From: Tilletia caries
Taxonomy: Eukaryota; Basidiomycota; Exobasidiomycetes; Tilletiales; Tilletiaceae
Reading direction: 5' to 3'
Assembly (NCBI GenBank): GCA_032718865.1
Contig: JALUTQ010000007.1
Span: 2,232,001-2,296,000 of the forward strand
DNA length: 64,000 bases
Part shown: positions 23,895-34,282 of the stretch, piece after piece
How the letters are laid out: every line of letters begins with the position of its first letter
Numbering within the stretch: the stretch's first letter is position 1
The notes under the pieces: model-generated
The model's database searches: none
What the model was told of the DNA's origin: nothing
The model's input: the letters and a program-made list of their open reading frames with translations, nothing else
Made by a program: the position numbers and the translations under genes

Positions 23895-24077
23895 TGTGGA
23901 GCAAAACACGGTTGGAGGAAAGTCGAAAGGAGAAGGCGAGAGGAAGACTGCGACCTCACTACTAAAGGATCACGGGTCGGATGGCTGAGGCAGAGGCGGG
24001 CGGGAAGGCGGAGGCTGTGGGTTGCACGAGGTTGAGGTGCAGAGGAAATTTTTGGCGGCTTCTCAAAGCTCGAAGTG

Positions 24078-27000
24078 ATGACCTCCACCTCCCGATTTGT
24101 TCCCACGGCCAGCATCGCAGCATCACCTTCACTCGCTTCCCTTTGTTCTTGCGTCCTCGACATCAAACAGCCTCTCGACGCGGTCAGGGTCAGAAAAAGG
24201 CAGCACTCGGCGTCGACTGCCTTTGGGAGGCAGAGGCTAGTCCTCGCTTTACATAGCTCGAGGTATCAAGGATGTAATCAGCTGAAGCACATGTGAGCAA
24301 ATGCAATTCGAATGTAGAGCACGAAAAAGAATGAGGAACCTCTGAATTCTCGTCCCTTCTTCAGGCCGACCCACTCTGGCTTCCTCGCCGAGTATCCGCT
24401 CATCCGAGTGGACCTCCACGTCGATGACACCCCGCCCCTGCCTCAGTACGTCATCGACCGCCTACGGTCAGGAAGGGATGCCGCCCTCGATGCCTCCATT
24501 GGAGACTTGCACCCGGCCCAAACCCACTTTCGAAGTGCCGACATTCACCTCCTCAGCCACATGCACTCGGATCATCTCATCGGTCTGGGAGACAAGCGGA
24601 AATGGCCTGATCTCGTAATCTGCAGTGCAGCGACGAAGGAGATGCTTCTCAGGCTTGAGACTCAGAAGCATCGGATTGCCATGGATGTCGACCAAGCTGA
24701 TCCCAACCCTCCCTACCGACATCTTCGAATCACAAAAAAGGAAGCTTCGGCCGCAAGGAAGAGTCAGGGATCCTTGATCAAGCCAAGAGATGTATTGGTG
24801 AGTGTCTTTTTCTGAGCGTAGTGTTGCGATGTGGTCTTACCCCCACGAACCTCTGCGTCCACAGCGCGCTGTGCCCCTGAACACGCCGACGGTGATCCAG
24901 TACACTCAAACGACAAAAGTGACAATTACGCTCATCGATGCGAACCACATGCCCGGTGCGGTCATGTTCTTGATCGAAGGTCCCCGCGGTGCCGTCTTGC
25001 ACACCGGCGACGTACGGGCTGAACCATGGTGGATCGAAAAGCTCCGACGCGAGCCTGTGTTGCAACGATGGATCGCGTGGGATGACCCCAACGACAGTCA
25101 GGGCTGGGCGACGAGCTTTGGAGACGACGGAGACCGACCCGCTTCTATGCCGTTCGAGTCGACTCTTGCGCCTCCAACTGCGCTGACCGCTAGCGGCCAA
25201 GCGTCTCACTCACGTCTGCCTTCGTCCTCGTCAATACTGTCCTCACAAGCTTCAGCCTGTCCACCCCCGGAGTCAACCTCGCTTGTATTGGAGAACATCT
25301 ACATCGACACAGAATGTCTCTTCTTCACGAAAAGCGCCCTCAGCAAAATTGAAGCTGTGAAAGAAACCGTCAGACTGATCGCGCAGTTTCCGCCCACGAC
25401 TCCCGTCTTCATCAACTGCTTCACGTGGGGCTACGAAGAGCTTCTCATCGGCATCTGTCGGGCATTCGGACAGAAGATTCATGTCGACAAGTACAAGCGT
25501 ATGATGTACTCCCATGTCGCCCCGGACCACTCTCGACAGGCACCCAGAGACGCTGGAGCCACAACGAACATCATTGCCGACTCGCACCCCTTCCTTCAGC
25601 AGATACTTACCCTGCAAGAGGACGGTATGCGCTTTCACGCCTGCGAACGTCAGAACATGTGCAGCTGGCTACGTCAATTTCATATCGAGGAACGACAAGT
25701 GGGCGAAACTTCCAAGAGGGTCCAGCAGCAGCAGCAGCAATCTCCCGCCACTGAACCAAGCCTTGAGATTCCTCACAACCTACCCTATATCCAGCCCATG
25801 GAACACGCGTCGAGTCTGCCATCACCTTCAAAGAAGCGTATGACGGAAGATCAGATCGACGTAGAGCGAATGGAGCACATGCGCAAGATTCGGGCGAAGG
25901 ACAAGCTTCCGGAGTTGTTGTCGAGTCCGATCAACATTACCTCGGCCCAGAATGCATTCAAAACGTCCAAGGGCAAAGCTGCGTGCACTGATTCTCAGCA
26001 GACTATCTTGCATCTCAACCCTACGGAGATATCTGCAGCATCATGGAGGCAGTACGTGGTACAGATACAGACCCATATCGACGCGGCCAAGAAGGGCGAG
26101 AAGCCTTGGCCTCGATATCTAGTGAGTAGGCGAGAGAACCTTCTCTTTCGACGAACGTCAACTTATCAATCTTCTTTCTACATTGACAGTTCGTTCCTTT
26201 CGCAAGGCATTCTCCGCTACCTGAACTCCAAAGTCTGACAGCGTTATTCCGACCGAGAACGATCACGCCCAATACTGTGTCAAAGCGACTGGGAGGCTGG
26301 GTGTATTTCATCTTGCCTCGCCTCTTTCGATCTTACCTCCATCGCCAAGATTCATCACAGATGGAGAGCGAATGCCGGCAATTACTAGGGGACAAGAACT
26401 GGGTGAGGGCACAACGTAAGGAGAAAGAGCTCTTTGCACTACACATCAAATCCACTAATGAACGGGAGAAGCGAAAACGGACCATGATGGAGTCGTCCAC
26501 GACAACGACGACCTCGGACGCAAACTCGCCAGCAAAATCATCGATATCCATGCCGCCACCGGGGCAAGGCAGAAACCGTGTCAGTGTCGGAACGGCAATG
26601 TCGCAGTCGAGCTCGGGAAGTGACTCGAAGATCAGTCATTTGCTCGCCAGCTCAGGCTTGGCCATCGATGAAGCAGCTGAGAGCTCATTGATGCTCCTCC
26701 GGCTGCTCGACCACTATCTGCACAAGCAGCCGCCGGCCCTGCTCCAGACGATGGTGGGCGATAAGACGGAGCTGGAGCGTCACCTGTCGGATCTGCGTCG
26801 CCTGGCGATCCTCAACAAGGACGACGAAGATGAGGTCGAAGAACTTGCGGACGCCTTTTTGCAAGAGCCTGGTGGAGCTGAGCTCGATGGTGACGTTTCC
26901 AAAACGGACTCGGCGGCGGAGACTTCGTTCGAGATGTTGAGCGTGCGGTCCAGGACTATGCCGTCGACTGCCAATTACGACGGAGACGTGAGTGGAGCTG

Positions 27001-29270
27001 CACCACGAGCACGAGCTGGGACTGGAGCTGGAGCTGGAGCGGCCGCTCGTATCGCACCGGGAGCAAGTAGAGATGTCAGCAAGGTGGACGATGAGTCGGA
27101 CGACTGGTCGATCCGTCTTCCTCGCGCAGGCTTGGGTCCTGTCAAAGTGACTCAGCGAGGCTACGAGGCGGACGCAGACGAGGACGAAGAGGAAGAGGGA
27201 GAAGACGACAGTCGGTCGACTGTCAGACAAGTGCCTTCTCAATCGCTACGAGAAACGCAACCTGAGCAGAGTGATGCCTCTCAAACGGCCGAGGAGGACT
27301 CTCAGCTTTCTGAGATGGCCGGGGTCCGGGACGCTGGACGGTCCCCATCGCTTGGAGCTACCGTGCCATCACTCCCGCGGGAACCCTCTGCCGCTGCATC
27401 CCGCGACACTCAATCGGAAACGCAGGGTTCATCGCAGGGTGTGCCCAGTTCACCCCATCCTCGAATGCGTCCGTCGTCGACGGCCATGTCGGCTTCGCTC
27501 GGGGAGATGGAGAACTCGCATATGTTTCCGTCGAGTCCGACTTCGAACGTGCGTGCGGTGAGGTCGGCTGCTGCTGTTGCTGCTGCTGCTCGGACGAACG
27601 TGCAAGCGGGGCTTCCTGAGATACGGATTCAAGAGGCAGATCCATCTCTTGGTGAGGCTGCAGGAGAGGACGAGGGAGAAGCTGGCTCAAGGCTGGCATC
27701 CTTGCCGGTAGTCGGGCTGTGGCAGCATGAGCCCGCTTCTTCGTCAATCAAGCATCAGCAAACGGAGGGCGGTGCCAAGAATAAATTCCTTGAACTCGCC
27801 CTTCCCTTGTTCGAATCCAAGATTTCCGGTGAACAGGCGAAGGGAATCCGACTTTCTGCTTACGGTTGGCTGGCAAAGGGTCCGCCTATTTCATTCCACG
27901 GCTTGGCTACCCGACAAGAGGGTGTTCCCAGCGAGGAGAAGGAGGATGCACGTCAAAAACTGCTTAGATACGTGCTTCAAGACATCAGGGGCATCCAGTT
28001 CGCGATATCTGGTCTCAACACGGCTCTTGAAAAAGGGGAGACGAATCCGAGATCAAGGATGATTTCCTTGCAGATTGGCATTGCGGCGGCGCGACTACTT
28101 GGTAATAACCTGGCGGCGGCAACAGGTCGAGTGCCTCAAACGACACTGTCATACTGGCCCTCCATGGTGACGCTACTCAAGCCTTTGATGCAGATCCTCC
28201 GATTCGGGCCCGTGCTTCTTCGGACCATCAAGCATCACTGCGAAACAACGGCCGCAAGCCCGTGGTCCGTGGTGCGACCGGCGGTCCTGGCCTCAGCAGG
28301 CCTTCTCTTCTTCATTCTGGAAGCGGCTGAGGATCATCGGCAATTGGCAACTCGGAACACGGAAAGGTCTCTGGAGAAGGCCAGATGGTGCCTGGATGGA
28401 TTTTCCCGGATGGTGTCCGACGCACCGGCCAATCCTGATGCCGATACTTCCTCGAAGGTGCCTGCACGGCGCAGTCCTCCGGATCATCAACCGATGATGG
28501 AAGGACACCCGGCAAAGAGACGCAAGGTGGGATCGACTACGGTGCCAGAGACGTCCTTCTACGTACCACCGAGCTCGTCCGTTGAACGCAGTCAGGAGCA
28601 GGATCAGGATCAAGACCCCGAGTCAGACTCATTCTTAGTTCTACAAGCTGCGGCTGCACGGCGTACGCAGTTGCTGCGTCCTGGTGGACTCGATTTGACG
28701 GATGCAGATGCGGACGCGTTCGCGCAGGAAGGCACGTCGGCCGAATCGGCTGCGGTGTCTGATGGTACGATCGACCGGTTGAGTCGGGATTTCCGATTCG
28801 ACATGCTGCAGCGGAGAGGACAGCTGGCTACTGGCGATCATGCAGCGTATAAGCGGTCCTCTTTATTCGACATTGACGATAGCGTGCATCGACCGAGCAC
28901 GTCTGGCATCGACCTGTCGTCGCTTCCAACTCGACGACGTTTGGCAGGGAAGGGAAAGGCAGGGCCGGCGACTGGGACGGGGACGGAGGTGGAAGCGGAG
29001 GTGGGTGAGGAAGCGAAGGAAGCTCTTCCGGGCCCGTCGTCACGACCGATGGGACCCCCAGCGGTATCAACGGGGCCCGGTGGGATCTCGGTGGACGTGT
29101 CGGACACGCAATGGGGTCAAACGTCGATTGATCCGGGCGCGGTGCAGGAACGTATCTCGAGAATGGCGGAGCAGGCTCAGGCTGTGCCGCCGAGCCTGGC
29201 TTTCACAAGCATGTACTTTCGGGAGAGGCGGCAGGATTCGGTGCCACGGCAGCAGGGCGAACGTTTCTGA
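24078..29270 (+). CDS. Artemis/SNM1-like beta-CASP DNA repair nuclease with long disordered tail
   Basis: Metallo-beta-lactamase/beta-CASP nuclease of the SNM1-Artemis family (DNA end processing or crosslink repair). Exons 24078-24292, 24365-24797, 24865-26121 and 26190-29270. The start GFLAEYPLIRVD is Artemis-like. Metal motif 2 is HMHSDH (His66 to His71), motif 3 ANHMPG (His173) and motif 4 TGDVR (Asp194), counted from a Met codon that is split by the first intron (AT at 24291-24292 plus G at 24365). Translation from that split ATG gives 1590 aa; from the ATG at 24078 it gives 1661 aa. beta-CASP blocks follow (YIDTECLF, INCFTWGYEELL, VDKYKR) and the DRMBL-like block VPFARHSPLPELQSL opens the last exon. 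The last 900 residues are acidic, Ser/Gln-rich and mostly disordered, with one possibly folded stretch near residues 1100-1300. Family call is firm; Artemis versus Pso2 orthology is not. Confidence 0.87.
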
Positions 29271-30135
29271 AACCTGTAGGTACACACATACATACATCTG
29301 TATGTACTCCTGTCAAGTGTCAAAGCGTCCGCATCTGCCAATTGCCAAAGTGCCAATTGGTTGACAGACACGTGACCCAGATGAGATGAGCGGGAACCCC
29401 TTGCGAGATGAGGTGGTGGGACACTGGGACCCCTTGATGAGAAGGCGACTCCCGCACACGATCCGCCCATCGCACGTCGTCCCCCGCCCGCCACCCACGA
29501 AGATCTTGCCCCTCGGCATCGACGATTGACCTCCCACGTGAACGCGCAGGCTCGCCTTCCTCCTGCTCCTCCTCCCGTCGCTCTCTGCCATAACTCACTA
29601 CTCACTCTCGCCGGCCGAATCGGGACCCTGAACTCGACGCGTGCACGACTCGGCCCATCGCGTCCTCCATCCTCGAGTACTGTACAGGGGGTCCGACCGC
29701 GAACCGCGTAAACATCCCCGATCTTTTTCTCTCGCGCAGAGTACAAAAAGGTACAGGTCCGTGACACGTCCACCATCTTGCGCCTCTTTGCTTACAGCAG
29801 GCGACGCGATTTAGGAGCACAACATACGTGGAAGGATCATAAGAAGTGAGTAGACCCGTTCAGCGAAAGGAGTAGACATCCGCTCACCGCTGCTCCTCTG
29901 ATCCCTCAGCGCACGTGTCTCAAGCGCAGTACGGGAAGTTGCTGCACTGTAGCAACTCCTGCCTCAACACAGGCTCCAAGCGCAGTTGACATCCGCCCCT
30001 CACAATCGCGGTTGCCGGCGAGCGCGAGCGCCAGTCAGAACTGACTCGGGCGGGGGTTGCGATCGTACATCCGCAGCCTGACGAACTTCCTCAGTGCCTC
30101 AGGCTCAGCCTGCCCGGCTGCAACTCTCACGCGTC
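29271..30135. other. intergenic region upstream of the 1093-aa gene
   Basis: 865 bp with the 3' UTR of the Artemis-like gene and the promoter and leader of the next gene. A small palindrome ACATACATCTGTATGT lies near 29287. An acceptor-like TTCCTCAG just before 30094 suggests a 5'-UTR intron. No gene is recognisable. Confidence 0.4.
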
Positions 30136-33100
30136 ATGTCCTCCTCAAATGACCCATTCGGGTCCGTCACCCCACGACGGCCAGTAAGACCAGCGCGCGG
30201 GTCGATCGCGAACTCTTCAACTTCGAATGTCTCTGCCGCACAGTCATCCACCGACGGCCGGTATGGGTCGCTTCGAAACGGACATGCATCTCGCGCATCT
30301 CTTAGCAACAATTTTGGCATCGACAACGAGAAGACGCCGCGCAAAGCGGCTCCAGGAGCTTCACCCTTGCCTTCTGCGGACACCAGTTACTCCAAATCGA
30401 CGAATACGGAAAGAAGTACCAGTGGCGGCAGTAAAGCGTCGAGTGCGTCCTCACGTGCAACGGTGGGAACCGGCATGCGGTCAAGAACCGGACAGGCGGG
30501 CGCGTCCTCTGCAACGGGCGCAGCTGGCACCTCTACATCAGCTGCGCAGCCTCCCTCCAGCTCTGCTTATAACGACAGGTCTGCGCGGCGCTCATCTGTT
30601 ATCAGCACAACATCGGCGCGCGCCTCGGCCTCGCCAGCGCTCAAGTCTGCGCCGTTGCCCGAGCGGAAAAGATCAGCTACTGTGGGCGACGGAGACAGCT
30701 TCGACGCCGACATGTCTGCTGATAGCTCCATACAGCGCGATACCGAGGATTCCGAAGCCGATATTTCGTCGCGGAGTGCGGCACTCGATCGAGCGCGTAA
30801 AGAGCGTCGACGTCGCAGCGCGATGCATGCTCAAGACGTCCAGATTCTGCGCTCCGAATCCCGCTTAGGCTCGCGTCAAGGCTTTCAGGATGATGACGAT
30901 ATTCCTGATCAATCTGTAGGACAGTCCGACGAGTCCGATTTCGACCAGTCTCGGAGGAGCAGCGGCAGCGAGGCGTATACCGGGGATTCTTCAGGCACCT
31001 ACAGACGCAGTTCTGCGTTTCAGGAAGACGACGACTTGGAGGCGGATACGAGTATAGTCGAGCGTCACACGTTCCCTCAAAGACCCCAACACATGCGGCA
31101 CGACACGACAGAGAGCAGTGGGACTGCAGGCACTGTCACAGACACGAGTGGAACAGAGGGTGGAGCAGGTCATGGTAGGGGCGGCGCTGGAGGGGGCAGA
31201 GGCCATTCGCACACCGCGAGCAGAAACTACAGGAATGGGGATGGACACAACTCAGGCAGTTCTACCAGCGGGAAACGGCGGCGACGCAAACACAGCTCAG
31301 CGTCCATGAATCATCAGCGGCGGGATTCAGGTGCGATGCGCCCATCGACAAGCTTTGAAGATCGTAATCCGCCTCAATCTGGGCGTCCCCACGACGAGTT
31401 CGACCAACCACATTGGCAAGGGGTCGGCGCCAGGTCGCGTCGTATATCACTTACGCAGCAGCATCAGTACCAACAGAATCAACATCAGCAACAGCAACAG
31501 CGGAGTCGGATGCTCAGTACCGAATCGGATGTCACTGAGGTTCGCGAGAGTTCAGACATGATCTATGGTCGCAACACGGGTCCCTTGCGACGGTCACCTT
31601 TGCGTGGCGGTGCTCAGGGTCACGAGCGCTCAGCTACCATGGGCCAACTCGACTTCAACAACGACCGGCCGTTGTCGTCCCAAGGAGAGTCGACGTATCG
31701 GGCGATGGAAGCGTCGATCCGAAGAGATCAGCTAACGGGAAGGAGACACGCGCCTCGCCTTAGTGTGTCTAGAGGAGACATGCGGGAGGACTTGGTCGAG
31801 CGCGCATACACACCCAACAGCGCATTTAGGTCGTCAGTGCCTACAGTCCGTGACCGTGTCTCTTGGACACCGGATCCGAATATGAGCACTGGCCTTGTTG
31901 GTGGGACGGCGCGCAGGACACCTTCTCTCATGGGCAGTAACACCCTGAGCTTAAGTAGTCGAGGGGAGGATCTCTCATCGACTGTGCGACCCAGTCTTGA
32001 TGGCGTCTTTGGTGGTCCTGGAGGCGGACCTGGCATCCCGCTGTGCGACCGGAACATGCAGCGAGCGTTCGACCAGTTCGAAACCTACTTCAGTTTTCCA
32101 TCCGTGTCGTGTCCAGCGGATAACGTCAGCAATCCGGGCAGCGCTGTTCGACCGCGGTCAAGCAGCATTGCTACCGATGCGCCTACCACAAGTTCTGTGG
32201 GCAGCCGAAGCAGGAACGGAGCAGCGACGCCCTCCACTCCCACATCTGGCGGTGGACATTCTGGCAGTGCGCTCGCCGAGTCCGTCGAGCTGGTGGCTTG
32301 CTTCAAAGCTGTCACGCAGATGGCGTCCGAGCTCAACTCGGGTCTTCGACGGCTTCGTGAAAATGTCAACGAGGTTCACGTGGATGCGGATGTGAACAAC
32401 GACCCGCTTGCGAGCTCGTTGTGGAGGATGGGCAAGGACCTGGCACAACTTGTGAAGGCGTCGGACAATCAGCTGCGGAATCTGACGGAGGGTTTGGTCG
32501 CTTTCAAGCGGGCGGACAGAGAACGTGAGAGGGTACGGCGCGTTGCTGGCGCTACTAACAGCGAGAACGGTAGCGTAGCGGGCGGGGGAGCAGGAAGCAG
32601 CAATCGGTCCAATTCGAGGTTGGGCAGTCTGTTGCTCGCCCAGAGGAGTCCAGGCAGCGAGTCTAGAAGAAACGGTCGGGAGGCGCAAGCAGCTCGCGCC
32701 AGCATCTCTGAATACAGACGGAACGGAGCGGCCTCAACCTCAAGTCTGGTTCTGGGAGGAGGCGACCGCGACCGCGACCGCGAACGCCTGATTGCGAGTC
32801 CCACGAGCATTCCGAGTGGACGATCCTCGACTGCGTCTGCTAGTGGGGGAAACGGCAACGTCTTCAACACAAGTTCCTCGACCGGTGCAGTATCAGGGGC
32901 GCGACAGCTGGTAGGGATGCAGAGACAAGATTCGAACAACAGTGGCAGCACAACGACATCAGTCTCGCCGCGACCACCAGACACACCGACCCCGATGCCC
33001 CCTGGCGCGAGCGGCAAACAGTCCGATACGACATCGTCTCTGACCAACAGCACGCTGTCCTCCCGTCTGCGCTCCGCCTTTGGCGATCGGCTGGCCCCTT

Positions 33101-33417
33101 CCGGCCGACACGGGCGGAGTGCGAGTGAGGTCGTCTCCAGTCCGTTGACGAGCCGGTCCTCGGGCAGTCTGTCGCGCGCGGCAGGTGCGGGAGGCGGCAC
33201 GACGGCGACGGTATCTGAGGAGCCGACGAAGGTCAGGGTTACTGCGAGCATGAGCGCTAATTCGATTGGTCGACGCGCTGGCGCCTCGGCTGCGGCCGCG
33301 CTGGCGGGCGGCTCGACAGGAACATCGGCGACGTCGCCCACGTCGTCACGGGCGCCCCCAGCTTTGAGTCCTCGCAGAGCTCGGCCGGCGCTTCCGGCCC
33401 TCACGAAGAACGGCTGA
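30136..33417 (+). CDS. large Ser/Arg-rich low-complexity protein, unknown
   Basis: An uninterrupted 1093-aa frame starting MSSSNDPFGSVTPRRP. Almost the whole protein is Ser, Thr, Gly, Arg and Ala-rich and predicted disordered by eye, with short Gln/His runs near residue 450 and an Arg/Asp repeat near residue 880. Two stretches look folded: about 640-665 (NMQRAFDQFETYFSFPSV) and 715-810 (ACFKAVTQMASELNSGLRRL, then LWRMGKDLAQLV and LTEGLVAFKRADRERERVRR), which should be amphipathic helices. The composition resembles fungal cell-polarity, septation or signalling scaffolds with many phosphorylation sites, but I recognise no domain and assign no function. The frame is open upstream to 30094, where it begins with GTG, so 30136 is the first ATG. 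Confidence 0.8.
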   Translation: MSSSNDPFGSVTPRRPVRPARGSIANSSTSNVSAAQSSTDGRYGSLRNGHASRASLSNNFGIDNEKTPRKAAPGASPLPSADTSYSKSTNTERSTSGGSKASSASSRATVGTGMRSRTGQAGASSATGAAGTSTSAAQPPSSSAYNDRSARRSSVISTTSARASASPALKSAPLPERKRSATVGDGDSFDADMSADSSIQRDTEDSEADISSRSAALDRARKERRRRSAMHAQDVQILRSESRLGSRQGFQDDDDIPDQSVGQSDESDFDQSRRSSGSEAYTGDSSGTYRRSSAFQEDDDLEADTSIVERHTFPQRPQHMRHDTTESSGTAGTVTDTSGTEGGAGHGRGGAGGGRGHSHTASRNYRNGDGHNSGSSTSGKRRRRKHSSASMNHQRRDSGAMRPSTSFEDRNPPQSGRPHDEFDQPHWQGVGARSRRISLTQQHQYQQNQHQQQQQRSRMLSTESDVTEVRESSDMIYGRNTGPLRRSPLRGGAQGHERSATMGQLDFNNDRPLSSQGESTYRAMEASIRRDQLTGRRHAPRLSVSRGDMREDLVERAYTPNSAFRSSVPTVRDRVSWTPDPNMSTGLVGGTARRTPSLMGSNTLSLSSRGEDLSSTVRPSLDGVFGGPGGGPGIPLCDRNMQRAFDQFETYFSFPSVSCPADNVSNPGSAVRPRSSSIATDAPTTSSVGSRSRNGAATPSTPTSGGGHSGSALAESVELVACFKAVTQMASELNSGLRRLRENVNEVHVDADVNNDPLASSLWRMGKDLAQLVKASDNQLRNLTEGLVAFKRADRERERVRRVAGATNSENGSVAGGGAGSSNRSNSRLGSLLLAQRSPGSESRRNGREAQAARASISEYRRNGAASTSSLVLGGGDRDRDRERLIASPTSIPSGRSSTASASGGNGNVFNTSSSTGAVSGARQLVGMQRQDSNNSGSTTTSVSPRPPDTPTPMPPGASGKQSDTTSSLTNSTLSSRLRSAFGDRLAPSGRHGRSASEVVSSPLTSRSSGSLSRAAGAGGGTTATVSEEPTKVRVTASMSANSIGRRAGASAAAALAGGSTGTSATSPTSSRAPPALSPRRARPALPALTKNG

Positions 33418-33575
33418 AAGAGCGACGGCGAGATTTCTTTCAGGCCCTCTCGTTCCCTTTTTTTTCCTCTCGAACAAATTCTTTCAGTCGTCCCTCGAAC
33501 TTTCCGAAGGCCGCATACCGAACTAGATCCACCTCCCCCTTAATCGACACACCCCATGTATGATTTCAGCAAAAC

Positions 33576-33611
<36 letters not shown>

Positions 33612-34282
33612 GCTCCCTCAAGCAAACAAGAACGAACGCCTCCATGCCTCCAACGATCCCGACGTTTCGGTTCGCAAGAGATCCATTCCTTTCCGACAGT
33701 ATACGGTCTTTTCTTTTCCTACAGTTCATTTTCTCCCTTCCTCTTGATGAGGCATCTTTTCTTCTACCCTTGTTCGCCCTGTCCGCCTCGGCTCGGCTCG
33801 CCTCGCTCTGGCCTCTCCCCAAGCTTACCCGCCCTGCCTGCCACCTCTTTTGTTCTTTCCCATTCGCATCCGAACGCCATATCAGTCATTGGGTTCCGCT
33901 TCTTCCAGCCGTCCTTGCATCTGTGCGTGAGATGTGAGACATGCTTGATGGGCGACCTGTACAAGCAGATGATGGTGGGTGGTAGGTATATTCACAAAAT
34001 AAGTTGAAGCAACAGGATGTCTGGCTGTTGGACAAAGACGGTGCGATTGGGGCGTGGAGTCTAGCGTTGAAGGTGTGCAATGTGGGAATTGCGCCCGTGG
34101 GATGGATCCAAAGGGTGGTTGAAATGTTGGAGCCGACGAGGTAGGGTATCACAAAGACAGCGCAGCCGATAGGGGGCGAGCATCGCTGAGTGCCGAGGTC
34201 CTTTGGAGGCGTGTGCGAGCTCGAAGTGCGTGGGAGTAAAGTGAATGGACGACCGCCGCATGACAGACCGACGACGGCGCGC
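33418..34282. other. convergent intergenic region with CT microsatellite
   Basis: 865 bp between the convergent unknown protein and Hook genes. It contains a (CT)n tract at about 33575-33612 followed by pyrimidine-rich DNA. No gene is recognisable. Confidence 0.5.
33575..33612. repeat. (CT)n microsatellite
   Basis: CT dinucleotide run, interrupted once by CCCT, lying shortly downstream of the 1093-aa gene. Confidence 0.9.

Noticed and set aside
32469..33404. 311-aa minus-strand ORF
   Set aside because: Antisense shadow of the GC-rich Ser/Arg-rich protein frame.
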